Shown here in pieces: positions 38,401-46,066 of a stretch of DNA of 64,000 nt; the stretch's first letter is position 1, and each line of letters begins with the position of its first letter. The position numbers were made by a program, and so were the translations under genes. Where the stretch lies: positions 186,001 through 250,000 of the forward strand of contig NZ_JAULSA010000002.1 of assembly GCF_030518235.1 (NCBI RefSeq), written 5' to 3'. The notes under the pieces are model-generated. The model did not search any database. It saw only the letters and a program-made list of their open reading frames with translations, and had not been told where the DNA came from. The DNA is from Saccharibacillus sp. CPCC 101409 (lineage in GTDB: Bacteria; Bacillota; Bacilli; Paenibacillales; Paenibacillaceae).

Positions 38401-39347
38401 CGGCGGCCGAACGGGACGGGGAAGAACGGTACGCCGAGCGATCGGAACGGCTGCGGGAGCTGATGCGCGGCGCGGGCGGCGCGGGCACACAGCGGGCGGA
38501 CGATTACGCCGCGCGCTTCTCGTGGAGCTATCCGCACGCGGCGGCCGGCGGGGCGGCGGCCAAGACTTCCGTGACCGAGATCAAGTCGCGCTTCGCCGGC
38601 GGCGAATATCCGGCCGCGGACGCGTTGGAAGCGGCTCGGCGTCTGGCGGGATGGTCGGAGCCGGGCGAGCCGGACAATCCTTCGACGGATAACGAAACGT
38701 CGGTGCTCCAGCTCCGCCGGCCGCGCTTTATGGAGCGGCGCCGATTGACCGGCGCCGAGCGGGGCACGGCGTATCATACGCTGATGCAGCATGTGCCCTT
38801 GAATCCCGATACCGGCGAAACCGAAGCCTCGGCGACGCTGGCCGAGCTGGTGCGGACAAGCATCCTGCTTCAAGCGGAAGCCGACGCCGTGCGGCCCGCC
38901 GACATCGCCGCTTTTATCCGCAGCGGGATCGGCGGACGCGCCGCGCGGGCGGACTGGGTCCGGCGCGAGCTGCCGTTCAGCACCGGGATCGGCGCGGACG
39001 AAGAACTGGGCGCGCTGGTGCTGCCCGTGCACAACGAAGCGGCGGGCAGTTTGCTGCCGAGCGAGCGGCTTGCGGGCGGCTATGAACGGATCAGACTGGA
39101 GCGCCTGCCGGGCGAGCGGGTTCTCGTTCAGGGCGTGATCGACTGCCTGTTCCGCGAGAACGGCCGCCTGATCCTGCTCGATTACAAAACGGACCGGATC
39201 AAGCCGGGCAGAGGCACATCCGAACTGGCCGAGCATTACCGCTTCCAGCTCGATTTCTACGCCCGGGCGCTGGAAGACATGCTCGGCGAACCGGTACATG
39301 AGAAATGGCTGTATTTTTTCGACGCGGGAGAAGGCGTGCGGCTGTAG
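35421..39347 (+). CDS. addA: ATP-dependent helicase/nuclease subunit A (AddA)
   Basis: UvrD/Rep-type helicase and nuclease subunit of AddAB, 1308 residues. Walker A is AAAAGSGKTAVLVERII near residue 31-47; Walker B appears as LLDEYQDTN; other helicase motifs include FRLAEPGLF and RIMTIHKSKGLEFPVVFI. The C-terminal RecB-family nuclease retains D1241 (VIDC) and D1254-Y-K1256. The start ATG overlaps the addB stop (TAATG), and GGGGAGGAG is just upstream. An Ala/Glu-rich insertion and other low-complexity stretches (about 555-575) make it slightly longer than the B. subtilis protein. Confidence 0.97.
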   Translation: MEITYTDKPEGSQWSDDQWKAIAASGGNMLVAAAAGSGKTAVLVERIIRKVTAPENATDVDRMLIATFTKAAASEMRQRIRDALNKELSAHPQDTRLRRQLSLLGQASITTLHSFCLEVIRRYYTLIPLDPGFRIANQHESEILRQEILEELFEEKYALEEEGALFRRLIDWFGGERSDDPAFLLVQRLYDFARSHPWPEHWLREAAAEFDCPDIETLGESIWARSLTDGAASVLAGTENLLVRAFELAESPGGPLPYAETLRDDLDTLRRLREALRLKPWHRLYEEFASASFGKLKAVRKDQADPQIQDRVKALREAAKKELAEVKSAYFGRSPEAFLEELNQAAPLMRELAELTIEFGDRYSRSKQAKGMVDFSDLEHYCLRILRDPSSEPGHPIPSEAALEYRNRFDEVLLDEYQDTNSVQEEIVSLIAREGAGNRFMVGDVKQSIYRFRLAEPGLFLHKYRAYGEDFASGGLRVDLARNFRSRLEVVDAVNDIFRRIMNERVAEIQYDERAELAYGATSYPRAEAGEYAPELMLIERGGTASGEEPPGEAGEENALAAEAAEIEAVRLEARAIAARIHELTGQTEGHEPLHIYDKSAGGMRPAVYGDMVVLLRAAGVWGPMLIEELRLAGIPAAGDTSRGYFEATEVEIVMSLLSIIDNPQQDIPLASVLRSPLVGLSEDELARIRLCGPRLTFHDAVIEAAGGDCGEASDGQPLADVLRRFIDALERWRDLARGGELSLLIRTLYRETGYADWVAGLPGGAARRANLLALQDRAVQFERSTSAQGLFRFLRFVERLKENGGDLSEAPAEAAQDSVRIMTIHKSKGLEFPVVFIAGLSKTFNMQDLNAPFMMHKELGFGPRFVDEASRVGYPTLPALAIRRRAHVELLAEEMRVLYVALTRPRDKMILVASVRGLPGRIEAWMQAAGGAEGIADYTLSKGRSYMDWLGPALIFEEGAAQLRSLSDMPESADSRHTRGGWSFSLRSGDAASAAERDGEERYAERSERLRELMRGAGGAGTQRADDYAARFSWSYPHAAAGGAAAKTSVTEIKSRFAGGEYPAADALEAARRLAGWSEPGEPDNPSTDNETSVLQLRRPRFMERRRLTGAERGTAYHTLMQHVPLNPDTGETEASATLAELVRTSILLQAEADAVRPADIAAFIRSGIGGRAARADWVRRELPFSTGIGADEELGALVLPVHNEAAGSLLPSERLAGGYERIRLERLPGERVLVQGVIDCLFRENGRLILLDYKTDRIKPGRGTSELAEHYRFQLDFYARALEDMLGEPVHEKWLYFFDAGEGVRL

Positions 39348-39494
39348 AAAGAAGAGCCGAAAAGCGTCCGACGGTTTGCGGCCGACCCATGCCAGGCGAG
39401 CAGAGCGGCGGGTAAAGCGGCGATCCGGAAGACGCGTATCCAATTCGAACGAACAAGCGGCATCGGGACGGACGATGCCGAAATTATCTTATCG

Positions 39495-39530
39495 AAAGTC
39501 CCGGCGCGGGAACTGCCCGCCCGGGGCTTT
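39495..39530 (+). terminator. Hairpin after addA, possible terminator
   Basis: AAAGTCCCGGCGCGGG pairs imperfectly with CCCGCCCGGGGCTTT around a 5-nt loop; only CTTT follows. A second stem (CGGCATCG/CGATGCCG) lies at 39458-39480. sbcD begins 25 nt later, so readthrough is likely. Confidence 0.4.
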
Positions 39531-39554
39531 GCCAAATAGAAAGGGGCGCGAAGC

Positions 39555-40739
39555 ATGCGCGTGTTGCATACGGCGGACTGGCATCTGGGCCGGACGCTGG
39601 AAGGACGCAGCCGGTTCGAAGAGCAGGAGAAATTTATGGACGAGCTGGTGGAGATCGTCCGCAGCGAACGGGTCGATCTGATTCTGATGGCCGGCGACGT
39701 GTACGATACGGTCAATCCGCCTGCCGCGGCGGAGCAGCTGTTCTACGAAGGAGCGGCGCGGCTTCGGGCCGAAGGCTGTTTGCTCGCGGCGATCGCGGGC
39801 AACCACGATCATCCCGAACGGGTCGCTTCGGTGCGGCCGCTGGTCAAAGGCAGCGGCATCTCGCTGGTCGGGCTGCCGACGGAACAGGCGCTGAACTTCG
39901 ATATCGCAAGGACGGGCGAAAAAGCCGTTGTCGCGGCGCTGCCTTATCCGTCGGAAGCGCGGCTGAACGAGCTGCTGATCGCGGACGGCACGGACGAGAA
40001 TCTGCTGCGCCGGGCGTACAGCGAACGGGTCGGACTGCTGATGCGCAAGCTGGCCGCCGGCTTTTCGCCGAAAACGGTCAACCTCGCCATGAGCCATATT
40101 TATGTGCTGGGCGGACTGGAGTCCGATTCCGAGCGGCCGATCCAGGTCGGCGGCGCGTATACGGTCGATCCGTCGGCGCTGTCGTGCGGCGCGCAGTATA
40201 CGGCGCTGGGACATCTGCACCGGCCGCAGGCGGTCAAAGGAGACGGCATTATCCGCTACAGCGGCTCGCCGATCGCATACAGCTTCTCCGAAGCCGGACA
40301 AACCAAGTCCGTGATGCTGATGGACGTCGAGCCGGGCGGCGAGCCGCGGCTGAACGAGATTTATTTGTCGTGCGGCCGTCCGCTGGTGGAATGGAATGCG
40401 CTGGAAGGGATGAGCCAGGTGTACGCGTGGCTGGAGGAAGGACGAGACGCGGGCGCGTTTATCGATCTGCGGCTGACGCTGACCGAAGCGATGTCGCTCG
40501 CCGAGATCCAGTCGCTGCGCCGCGCCCGCGACGGACTGGTCCATATCCGCCCGGTGTATCCGCAGCTCGAAGAAGCCGACGCGCCGGAGCAGCGGTCGCG
40601 CCTGCCGATGCACGAATTGTTCAAAACGTTCTACCGCCGCCAGACTGGCGGGGCGGAACCGGACGACGCGCTGGTCGGCTTGTTTCTGGAACTGGCCGAA
40701 GAAAACGGGGAGACGACGGAAGGAGGAGACGCCGAATGA
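39555..40739 (+). CDS. sbcD: Exonuclease SbcD
   Basis: Mn-dependent nuclease subunit (Mre11-like) of SbcCD, which cleaves DNA hairpins and protein-blocked ends. The 394-residue protein carries the metallophosphoesterase motifs: LHTADWHLG at residues 4-12 (D8, H10), MAGDVYD, GNHDH and SHIYVLGG, then LGHLHRPQ. The ATG is close behind a GGGGCG site. The stop codon overlaps the sbcC start (ATGA), so the two subunits are translationally coupled. It follows addAB, as in B. subtilis. Confidence 0.97.
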   Translation: MRVLHTADWHLGRTLEGRSRFEEQEKFMDELVEIVRSERVDLILMAGDVYDTVNPPAAAEQLFYEGAARLRAEGCLLAAIAGNHDHPERVASVRPLVKGSGISLVGLPTEQALNFDIARTGEKAVVAALPYPSEARLNELLIADGTDENLLRRAYSERVGLLMRKLAAGFSPKTVNLAMSHIYVLGGLESDSERPIQVGGAYTVDPSALSCGAQYTALGHLHRPQAVKGDGIIRYSGSPIAYSFSEAGQTKSVMLMDVEPGGEPRLNEIYLSCGRPLVEWNALEGMSQVYAWLEEGRDAGAFIDLRLTLTEAMSLAEIQSLRRARDGLVHIRPVYPQLEEADAPEQRSRLPMHELFKTFYRRQTGGAEPDDALVGLFLELAEENGETTEGGDAE

Positions 40740-43700
40740 AGCCGATTACGCTCAAGCTGTCGGGGCTGCAAAGCTACCGCGAAGCGCAGGAAGTCGATTT
40801 TACCGAGCTGTGCGAAACCGGTCTGTTCGGTATCTTCGGACCGACGGGCAGCGGCAAATCCACCGTGCTCGACGCGATTACGCTGGCGATGTACGGCAAA
40901 GTCGAGCGCGCCTACGGCGGCACGCAGGGCATTATGAACCATTCGGAAGATACGCTGTACGTCGCGTTTACCTTCCAACTGGAATCCGCGGCGGGCGCGC
41001 GGCGCTTCCGGGTGGAACGCCGCTTCAAGCGCACCGGCGAAGTCTCGGTCAGCAATACGCTCAGCCGCTTCGTCGAAGTGAAGCCCGAAGGAGACGAAGT
41101 GGTCGCGGACAAGCTGGCCGACGTTACGCGGGCGGTCGAGGACGTGATCGGGTTGAAAATGGACGACTTTACCCGCGCCGTCGTGCTGCCGCAGGGCAAA
41201 TTCGCCGAATTCCTGTCGCTCAAAGGCAGCGACCGGCGGCAGATGCTCCAGCGTTTGTTCCATCTGGAGCAGTACGGCGACAAACTGGTCCAGAAGCTGA
41301 ACAAGCGGACGCGCGAAACGGAAAGCGCGCTGCGCACGGTCGAAGCCGAGCAGCAGGGGCTCGGTCCGGCTTCCGCGGACGATGTCGCGGCGGCCCGCGG
41401 CCGGCTGGACGAAGCCGGCCTGAACGCTTTGGAGCGGCGCAGGGCGCTGGACGGGGCGGTCGAGGAACACGGCCGGCTGTCCCGCGTGCGAGAGCGCGCG
41501 CACGAGCGCCGAAGCGCGGCGTCGGCGCTGGACGAACTGCGCGGACGGGGCGAAGCCGTCCGTGAGCTTGAAGCGCGCGCGCTGCGCGCGCAGGCCGCGT
41601 CGGCGCTGCTGCCTGCGCTGGAGCGCTTCCGCGGCGCGGCGAAGCGCTCGGAGGAACTGGCCGGGCAGGCGGCCCGGCTGCGCGGCGCGCTGGGCGAAGC
41701 GCAAAGCGCCGCTTCGCGTGCCGCCGCCGCGGAAAGCGAAGCCCGCGAAGCGCTTTCGGGCGAGGAGCCGCGGCTGCTGCGGCGCTCGGCGGAGCTGGAG
41801 CAGGCGCTCCGGCTCGAGCGCGAGCTGGAGGGGCTGCGCGCGGACAGCGCGGAACTTGAGCGCGACCGCGGCGAAGCCGCCGCGCGGCTGGAACGCGCGC
41901 GCGAAGGCGCGCAGCAGCTGCGGCGCAAGCTGGAGCAGGCCGGCAGGCTGCAAAGCGAGCTGCAGGAGCAGCTCGCCGCCTGCGAAGTGCGCAGCGCGGA
42001 CCGCTCCGCGCTCGAAGAAGCGGGGCGCCTGGCGGATTCCGCCGCCGCCCTGGAAGAACAGCTTCCCGGCGTGCGCCGCGACCTCGAAGAGGCCGAGCGG
42101 CAGGAACGGGAAGCTTCGGCCGAATTGTCGGCCGCGCGAGAACGCGAAGTTTCCTGCCGCGCCGCGCTCGAGCAGGCGGCGGTCCGCGCCGAAGCCGGCG
42201 CGGCTTCGCTGCGCCGGCTCGATGCCGGGCTGTCCGCGCTGCTGGAAGCCGCGGCGGCCGAAGAGCGGCGACTGGAACGGGCGGATCTCGATTCCGCCAA
42301 GCGCCGCATGGCGGCGGAGCTGGCTCACGCCCTCGCGGACGGCGAGCCTTGCCCCGTCTGCGGCGCGCAGCATCATCCGCAGCCGGCGGATGAAGACCCT
42401 TCCGCCGCCTCGGCCGCGGCGGATCCGGAGCCGCTGCGCGATCTGCAGCTCGGCGCGCGCGAGCTGCGCCTGAACGCCGCCCGCCTGCGGCAGGGCGGCG
42501 AAACGCTGGCCGCGCGGCTGCGCGAAGAACTCGCGCATTCCCGCGCCGCCGAGGCGCCCGCGGATATTTCCGCATCCGCCTCGACCCGGCCGGCCCCGGG
42601 AGCCGCTCCCGCTCCCGGCTCTTCTTTCCCGTTCGCCGCCGAAAGCGCGAACGCAGCTGCCGGAGCGATCGACCGCTCCGGCGAACCGCCCGCGGCTCTG
42701 TTCGCGCCCGATGCCGGCGCTGCGGCCGGCGAATCCGCCCCGGCCGCCGAAGCTTCCGCTTCCCCCGCCGCCTGCGCCGCCGAATACGCCCGCCTGCGGT
42801 CGGCCGCGGAACTCGCCGAGCGCGAAGCTTCCGCGCTCGAGGCGGAGGCCCGCGAAGCGGAGCGGGCCTGGAGCGCCGCCGTTCGCGGCGCCGAAGCGCC
42901 GCGCGCCCGGCTGGAAGGCGCCGCGCGGCAGAAAGCGCGAGCCGGGGAACGGCTCGCCGAACTGGAGCGGCGGCTGGAGGAAGCCTCCGCCCGCTGGAAC
43001 GACTCGTTCGCGGATCTGCGCCGCGACGAATTGGAGCGCCGGCGCGAAGAGATCCGGCGCCGCGACGGCCAGGCCGAAGAATTGAAGCTCCGCCTGGAGA
43101 AAAGCGGGCCGGTGATCCGAAGCATGGAAGATTCGCTGAAAAGCCACGAAGAGCAGTCCGCCGAAGCGGAACGGCTGCTGGTACAGCTTACCGTCCAGGC
43201 CGAAGGCAAAGCGGAGCTGGCCGCGGAAAAAGAATCCAGGCTGCGCGAAGCCTCGAACGGGGCTAATGTAGCCGAACTGCTGCGCGACACCGCGGGCCGG
43301 CTGAATCGGCTGCGGGAAGCCGCCGAGCGCACCCGCCGGGACATGGAATCGTCCCGCGAAGCCTGGCAGCGTCAGGCCAGCGCTTCGGCGGCGGCCGATC
43401 AGGCGGCGTCTTCGGCCGCCGAGCACGCCGAAGCGGCGGAATCCGGCTGGCGCGAAGCGCTGGACCGTTCCCCGTTCGAATCGGACGACGATGCCGAGAA
43501 TGCCCGCATGGACGAAGAAGATGTCCGGGAAGCCCGGGAACTCGTGCAGGCGCACCGCGAGCGCGAAAACGAACTGAACGCGCGCCTGCGCGAGCTGGAG
43601 AAACTGCTGGACGGAGCGGACGTATCGGAGGCGCAGTGGGAAGAATGCGTCCGTCGGCTGGAGGAGTGCCGGCGGCTCGACGAAGAAGCGCTGGCGGCCC

Positions 43701-44302
43701 GGGCGCGGGCGCAGCGCGACCTCGAAGACGTATCCGGCCGCCACGAGCGCTGGACGGCCCTTGAAAGCCGGCGTTCGGAGAAAGCCGCCGAAGCGGAGCG
43801 GCTGTCCAAGCTCCAGTCGTGCTTCCGGGGCAACGCGTTCGTCGAGTACGTGGCGGAAGAGCAGCTGATCCAGATCAGCCGCGCCGCTTCGAACCGGCTG
43901 CGCTTCCTGACCAAGCAGCGCTATTCGCTGGAAGTGGACTCCGGCGGAGGATTCGTCGTGCGCGACGACGCCAACGGCGGCGTGCGCCGCCCGGTCTCGA
44001 CCCTGTCCGGCGGAGAAACGTTCCTTACGTCGCTCGCGCTTGCGCTTGCGCTGTCGGCCCAGATCCAGCTGCGCGGCGAATATCCGCTGCAGTTCTTTTT
44101 TCTCGACGAAGGCTTCGGCACGCTCGATCCCGAGCTGCTCGATACCGTCGTCACGTCGCTTGAACACCTGCACAGCGACCGCTTGTCGGTCGGCATTATC
44201 AGCCACGTGCAGGAACTGCGCGAACGCCTGCCGCGCCGCCTGATCGTGCAGCCGGCCGACCACGCGGGCGCGGGATCGAAAGTGGTGCTGGAAAAGATGT
44301 AG
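40736..44302 (+). CDS. sbcC: Exonuclease SbcC (SMC-like ATPase)
   Basis: ATPase subunit (Rad50-like) of SbcCD, 1188 residues. Walker A is FGPTGSGKSTVLDAITL near residue 34-50; the ABC signature LSGGETFLTSLAL is near 1090 and Walker B FFFLDEGFGTLD near 1120. Long coiled coils, very rich in Ala, Glu and Arg, flank a zinc-hook motif C539-P-V-C542. Just after the hook there is a non-coiled Ala/Pro/Ser-rich stretch (about 600-685) that is unusual for the family. The start is the ATG in the ATGA overlap with sbcD. The frame is open far upstream (40184) inside sbcD, which is only a shadow. Confidence 0.96.
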   Translation: MKPITLKLSGLQSYREAQEVDFTELCETGLFGIFGPTGSGKSTVLDAITLAMYGKVERAYGGTQGIMNHSEDTLYVAFTFQLESAAGARRFRVERRFKRTGEVSVSNTLSRFVEVKPEGDEVVADKLADVTRAVEDVIGLKMDDFTRAVVLPQGKFAEFLSLKGSDRRQMLQRLFHLEQYGDKLVQKLNKRTRETESALRTVEAEQQGLGPASADDVAAARGRLDEAGLNALERRRALDGAVEEHGRLSRVRERAHERRSAASALDELRGRGEAVRELEARALRAQAASALLPALERFRGAAKRSEELAGQAARLRGALGEAQSAASRAAAAESEAREALSGEEPRLLRRSAELEQALRLERELEGLRADSAELERDRGEAAARLERAREGAQQLRRKLEQAGRLQSELQEQLAACEVRSADRSALEEAGRLADSAAALEEQLPGVRRDLEEAERQEREASAELSAAREREVSCRAALEQAAVRAEAGAASLRRLDAGLSALLEAAAAEERRLERADLDSAKRRMAAELAHALADGEPCPVCGAQHHPQPADEDPSAASAAADPEPLRDLQLGARELRLNAARLRQGGETLAARLREELAHSRAAEAPADISASASTRPAPGAAPAPGSSFPFAAESANAAAGAIDRSGEPPAALFAPDAGAAAGESAPAAEASASPAACAAEYARLRSAAELAEREASALEAEAREAERAWSAAVRGAEAPRARLEGAARQKARAGERLAELERRLEEASARWNDSFADLRRDELERRREEIRRRDGQAEELKLRLEKSGPVIRSMEDSLKSHEEQSAEAERLLVQLTVQAEGKAELAAEKESRLREASNGANVAELLRDTAGRLNRLREAAERTRRDMESSREAWQRQASASAAADQAASSAAEHAEAAESGWREALDRSPFESDDDAENARMDEEDVREARELVQAHRERENELNARLRELEKLLDGADVSEAQWEECVRRLEECRRLDEEALAARARAQRDLEDVSGRHERWTALESRRSEKAAEAERLSKLQSCFRGNAFVEYVAEEQLIQISRAASNRLRFLTKQRYSLEVDSGGGFVVRDDANGGVRRPVSTLSGGETFLTSLALALALSAQIQLRGEYPLQFFFLDEGFGTLDPELLDTVVTSLEHLHSDRLSVGIISHVQELRERLPRRLIVQPADHAGAGSKVVLEKM

Positions 44303-44368
44303 AACAAAGATACGGCTGCGCGCCGGAAAGCGCTTGTTCAAGCGCAATATCAGGAAAAAAACAAGTTC

Positions 44369-44382
44369 GTGATTTCGATCAC
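44369..44382 (+). promoter_or_regulatory. CRP/FNR/Rex-like palindrome upstream of a -10 box
   Basis: GTGATTTCGATCAC is a perfect dyad in its outer five bases (GTGAT/ATCAC) and fits the GTGA-N6-TCAC pattern. Its centre (44375.5) is 41.5 nt upstream of the start predicted from TATAAT at 44405-44410, the usual position of class II activator sites. Which regulator would bind is unknown. Confidence 0.5.
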
Positions 44383-44404
44383 AGAGACAGATTCAAGCGG
44401 TTGT

Positions 44405-44410
44405 TATAAT
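44405..44410 (+). promoter_or_regulatory. -10 box of the candidate small RNA
   Basis: Perfect TATAAT. No consensus -35 lies 16-18 nt upstream (CAGAGA there), which suits an activator-dependent promoter. Confidence 0.55.
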
Positions 44411-44416
44411 ACAGTC

Positions 44417-44537
44417 AGCCGACATCATATCAAGGAGAACCCTGGCCCTGATTCCGCTGCGAGCCTTTGCGCGCCCGCGCCGGAACGGAAGCCGAGACAG
44501 CCGCCCTTTTAGGGCGTGCAGGGTGCTCCTTTTTTTT
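44417..44537 (+). ncRNA. Candidate small RNA with its own promoter and terminator
   Basis: Between the -10 box and a run of nine T residues lies about 115 nt with no convincing ORF. The ends pair: AAGGAG-a-ACCCT (44432-44443) with AGGGT-g-CTCCTT (44520-44531). Inside, CGCCC/GGGCG (44502-44516) forms a small hairpin, and TTCCG with CGGAA encloses a GCGC stem. The transcript would end in the T run from 44530. HIT has its own possible promoter further on, so this looks like an independent unit. It could instead be a leader attenuator for the HIT gene. No known RNA family is recognised. Confidence 0.45.
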
Positions 44538-44564
44538 GTATTTTTCCGCAATCCCCGGTACAAT
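44536..44564 (+). promoter_or_regulatory. Candidate promoter of the HIT gene
   Basis: TTGTAT (44536-44541) and TACAAT (44559-44564), spacer 17 nt, directly after the T run of the candidate small RNA. A leader of about 115 nt would precede the gene. Confidence 0.45.
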
Positions 44565-44686
44565 AGCAGGGTACAGAAGCCGGACGAACCGGCAGAGACG
44601 CGTGCTGCGTCCGGGCGAATCCATATGTCCAATATCCGCCGGCCCGGGAAAACGTTCCGGCGCGGACGATCCGAGGAGGAACGAAG

Positions 44687-45049
44687 ATGAGCGAAACCAT
44701 TTTCAGCAAAATTATCGACGGCAGCATCCCCAGCAAAAAAGTGTTCGAAAACGAGCGGATTTACGCGTTTCACGATATTCAGCCCGCGGCTCCGGTGCAT
44801 GTGCTGATCGTGCCGAAAAAGCCGATTCCGTCGCTGGACGACATCGCCGAAGAAGACGCGGCGCTGATCGGGGAGATTCATCTGGTCGCGGCAAAGCTTG
44901 CGCGCGAGCTCGGTATTGCGGGCGGCGGATACCGCGTGATCAACAACTGCGGAGACGACGGTGGCCAGACGGTTCCGCACCTGCATTTCCACCTGCTCGG
45001 AGGAGCGAAATTAGGCGCGCTGACAGGGATTTCCGGCTCGCATAACTAA
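44687..45049 (+). CDS. HIT family protein (HinT-like nucleotide hydrolase)
   Basis: A 120-residue histidine-triad protein. The active-site motif is H98-x-H100-x-H102 (VPHLHFHLLGG), preceded by FHDIQPAAPVHVLIVPKK, which marks the Hint branch. Members hydrolyse AMP-lysine-like adenosine phosphoramidates. GAGGAGG lies just upstream of the ATG. It precedes rpsU and yqeY, as is common in Bacillales. Confidence 0.95.
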   Translation: MSETIFSKIIDGSIPSKKVFENERIYAFHDIQPAAPVHVLIVPKKPIPSLDDIAEEDAALIGEIHLVAAKLARELGIAGGGYRVINNCGDDGGQTVPHLHFHLLGGAKLGALTGISGSHN

Positions 45050-45085
45050 GGCTGAAAGACTTCGTTCAAGGATTTTTTCTAAGCA

Positions 45086-45115
45086 TTGACACGAGGTTCG
45101 ATTTTCGCCTATAAT
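45086..45115 (+). promoter_or_regulatory. SigmaA promoter of rpsU
   Basis: Perfect TTGACA (45086-45091) and perfect TATAAT (45110-45115), spacer 18 nt. Confidence 0.85.
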
Positions 45116-45173
45116 GAAAGTTGATTAACCGTGTTATGCTCTTGGACGGTCTGGTCGGAGGGAGGGGAAACTG

Positions 45174-45347
45174 GTGTCTGAAACTAAAGTTCGCAAAAAC
45201 GAGACTATCGATGCTGCTCTTCGCCGCTTTAAACGCTCTATTGCAAAAGACGGCGTGTTGGCGGAAGTCAAGAAGCGCAAGCATTACGAGAAGCCTAGCG
45301 TAAAGCGCAAGAAAAAGTCTGAGGCTGCTCGCAAAAGAAAGTTCTAA
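45174..45347 (+). CDS. rpsU: 30S ribosomal protein S21
   Basis: A 57-residue, very basic small-subunit protein that starts at a GTG ([20 protein letters not shown] follows) and ends [21 protein letters not shown] sits about 6 nt upstream. S21 helps 30S subunits bind mRNA in initiation. Codon use is noticeably less GC-biased than in the neighbours, as expected for a highly expressed gene. It has a consensus promoter and is followed by yqeY 73 nt later, the usual Bacillales pair. Confidence 0.97.
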   Translation: MSETKVRKNETIDAALRRFKRSIAKDGVLAEVKKRKHYEKPSVKRKKKSEAARKRKF

Positions 45348-45400
45348 TGATGTGAAGGGTTTATTGCGCTTGTTTTTTTGCGCTTTGACTACACATCATT
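45346..45400 (+). repeat. Inverted repeat spanning the rpsU-yqeY gap
   Basis: AATGATGTG (45346-45354, overlapping the rpsU stop codon) pairs exactly with CACATCATT (45392-45400), and an inner GCGC/GCGC stem (45366-45369, 45380-45383) encloses a T7 loop. The structure ends directly before the yqeY ribosome binding site (GTAGGAGGA from 45402). Confidence 0.6.
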
Positions 45401-45420
45401 GGTAGGAGGATTTATTTGTA

Positions 45421-45864
45421 ATGAATCTTAGCGAACGATTAAACGAAGATATGAAACAAGCCATGCGGAGTAAGGATAAATTCAAACTCTCCACCATACG
45501 AATGATTCGCGCGACGATCAAGAACCAGGAGATCGATACGAAGCGGACTTTGGATGACGAGGAAGTGCTTGATATTCTGAGTCGTGAGATCAAACAGCGC
45601 AAAGATGCCCTCCATGAGTTCGAAAAAGCAGGTCGTGAAGATTTGGCCGAGACTGTCAAAGCCGAAATCGACATTGTTGCTGAATACCTTCCCGCTCAGC
45701 TTGGCGAAGAAGAAGTTAAAGCCATTGTACAGCAGACCATCCAGGAAACCGGTGCTTCTTCCAAAGCCGATATGGGCAAAGTCATGGCCGCTTTGATGCC
45801 TAAAGTCAAAGGGCGCGCCGACGGGAAGTTGGTTAACCAAGTGGTTCAGCAGTACCTGCAATAG
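45421..45864 (+). CDS. yqeY: GatB/YqeY domain protein
   Basis: A 147-residue helical protein that matches YqeY over its full length (NLSERLNEDMKQAMRSKDK ... EAEYLPAQL-type segment ... KADMGKVMAALMPKVKGRADG). The domain is also found at the C-terminus of the GatB amidotransferase subunit, where it contacts tRNA; the function of free YqeY is not known. GTAGGAGGA precedes the ATG. It is co-transcribed with rpsU and ends in a strong terminator. Confidence 0.95.
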   Translation: MNLSERLNEDMKQAMRSKDKFKLSTIRMIRATIKNQEIDTKRTLDDEEVLDILSREIKQRKDALHEFEKAGREDLAETVKAEIDIVAEYLPAQLGEEEVKAIVQQTIQETGASSKADMGKVMAALMPKVKGRADGKLVNQVVQQYLQ

Positions 45865-45877
45865 ACGAGTGAAACGA

Positions 45878-45907
45878 ACACCCTTCCGGAAACGGAAGGG
45901 TGTTTTT
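45878..45907 (+). terminator. Intrinsic terminator of rpsU-yqeY
   Basis: ACACCCTTCCG (45878-45888), GAAA loop, CGGAAGGGTGT (45893-45903), then T residues to 45907. Confidence 0.93.
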
Positions 45908-45957
45908 GTATTCGGGCTGTTTTTTCGGAAGATTTATGTGGAAAGTTTCGATTTTTT

Positions 45958-45983
45958 TGAAACGCAAACGTTCAACGGGCGTA
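45958..45983 (+). promoter_or_regulatory. SigW-type promoter of nfeD-floA-yqfB
   Basis: TGAAAC (45958-45963), 16-nt spacer, CGTA (45980-45983, within CGTATAC): an exact match to the SigW consensus. The homologous yqeZ-yqfA-yqfB operon of B. subtilis is a known SigW target. Confidence 0.85.
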
Positions 45984-46066
45984 TACTAGTAATGAAAAGA
46001 CTTTATTGTGTCCAGAGGGTTGCAAAAGGCAAGCAAAGAGACATTTGACGAAGGAGGGAGGATCTG

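Noticed and set aside
35709-39443. Long minus-strand frame opposite addA
   Set aside because: Shadow of addA, with no ribosome binding site or recognisable domain; same explanation as for other antisense frames.
40631-44347. Long minus-strand frame opposite sbcC
   Set aside because: It mirrors the Ala/Glu/Arg-rich coiled coil of SbcC and is Arg/Gln/Phe-rich low complexity; no start signal.
44447-44512. Possible leader peptide after AAGGAG (reading LALIPLRAF...) in the candidate small RNA
   Set aside because: It would need a CTG start at very short spacing, and the AAGGAG is better explained as part of the closing stem.
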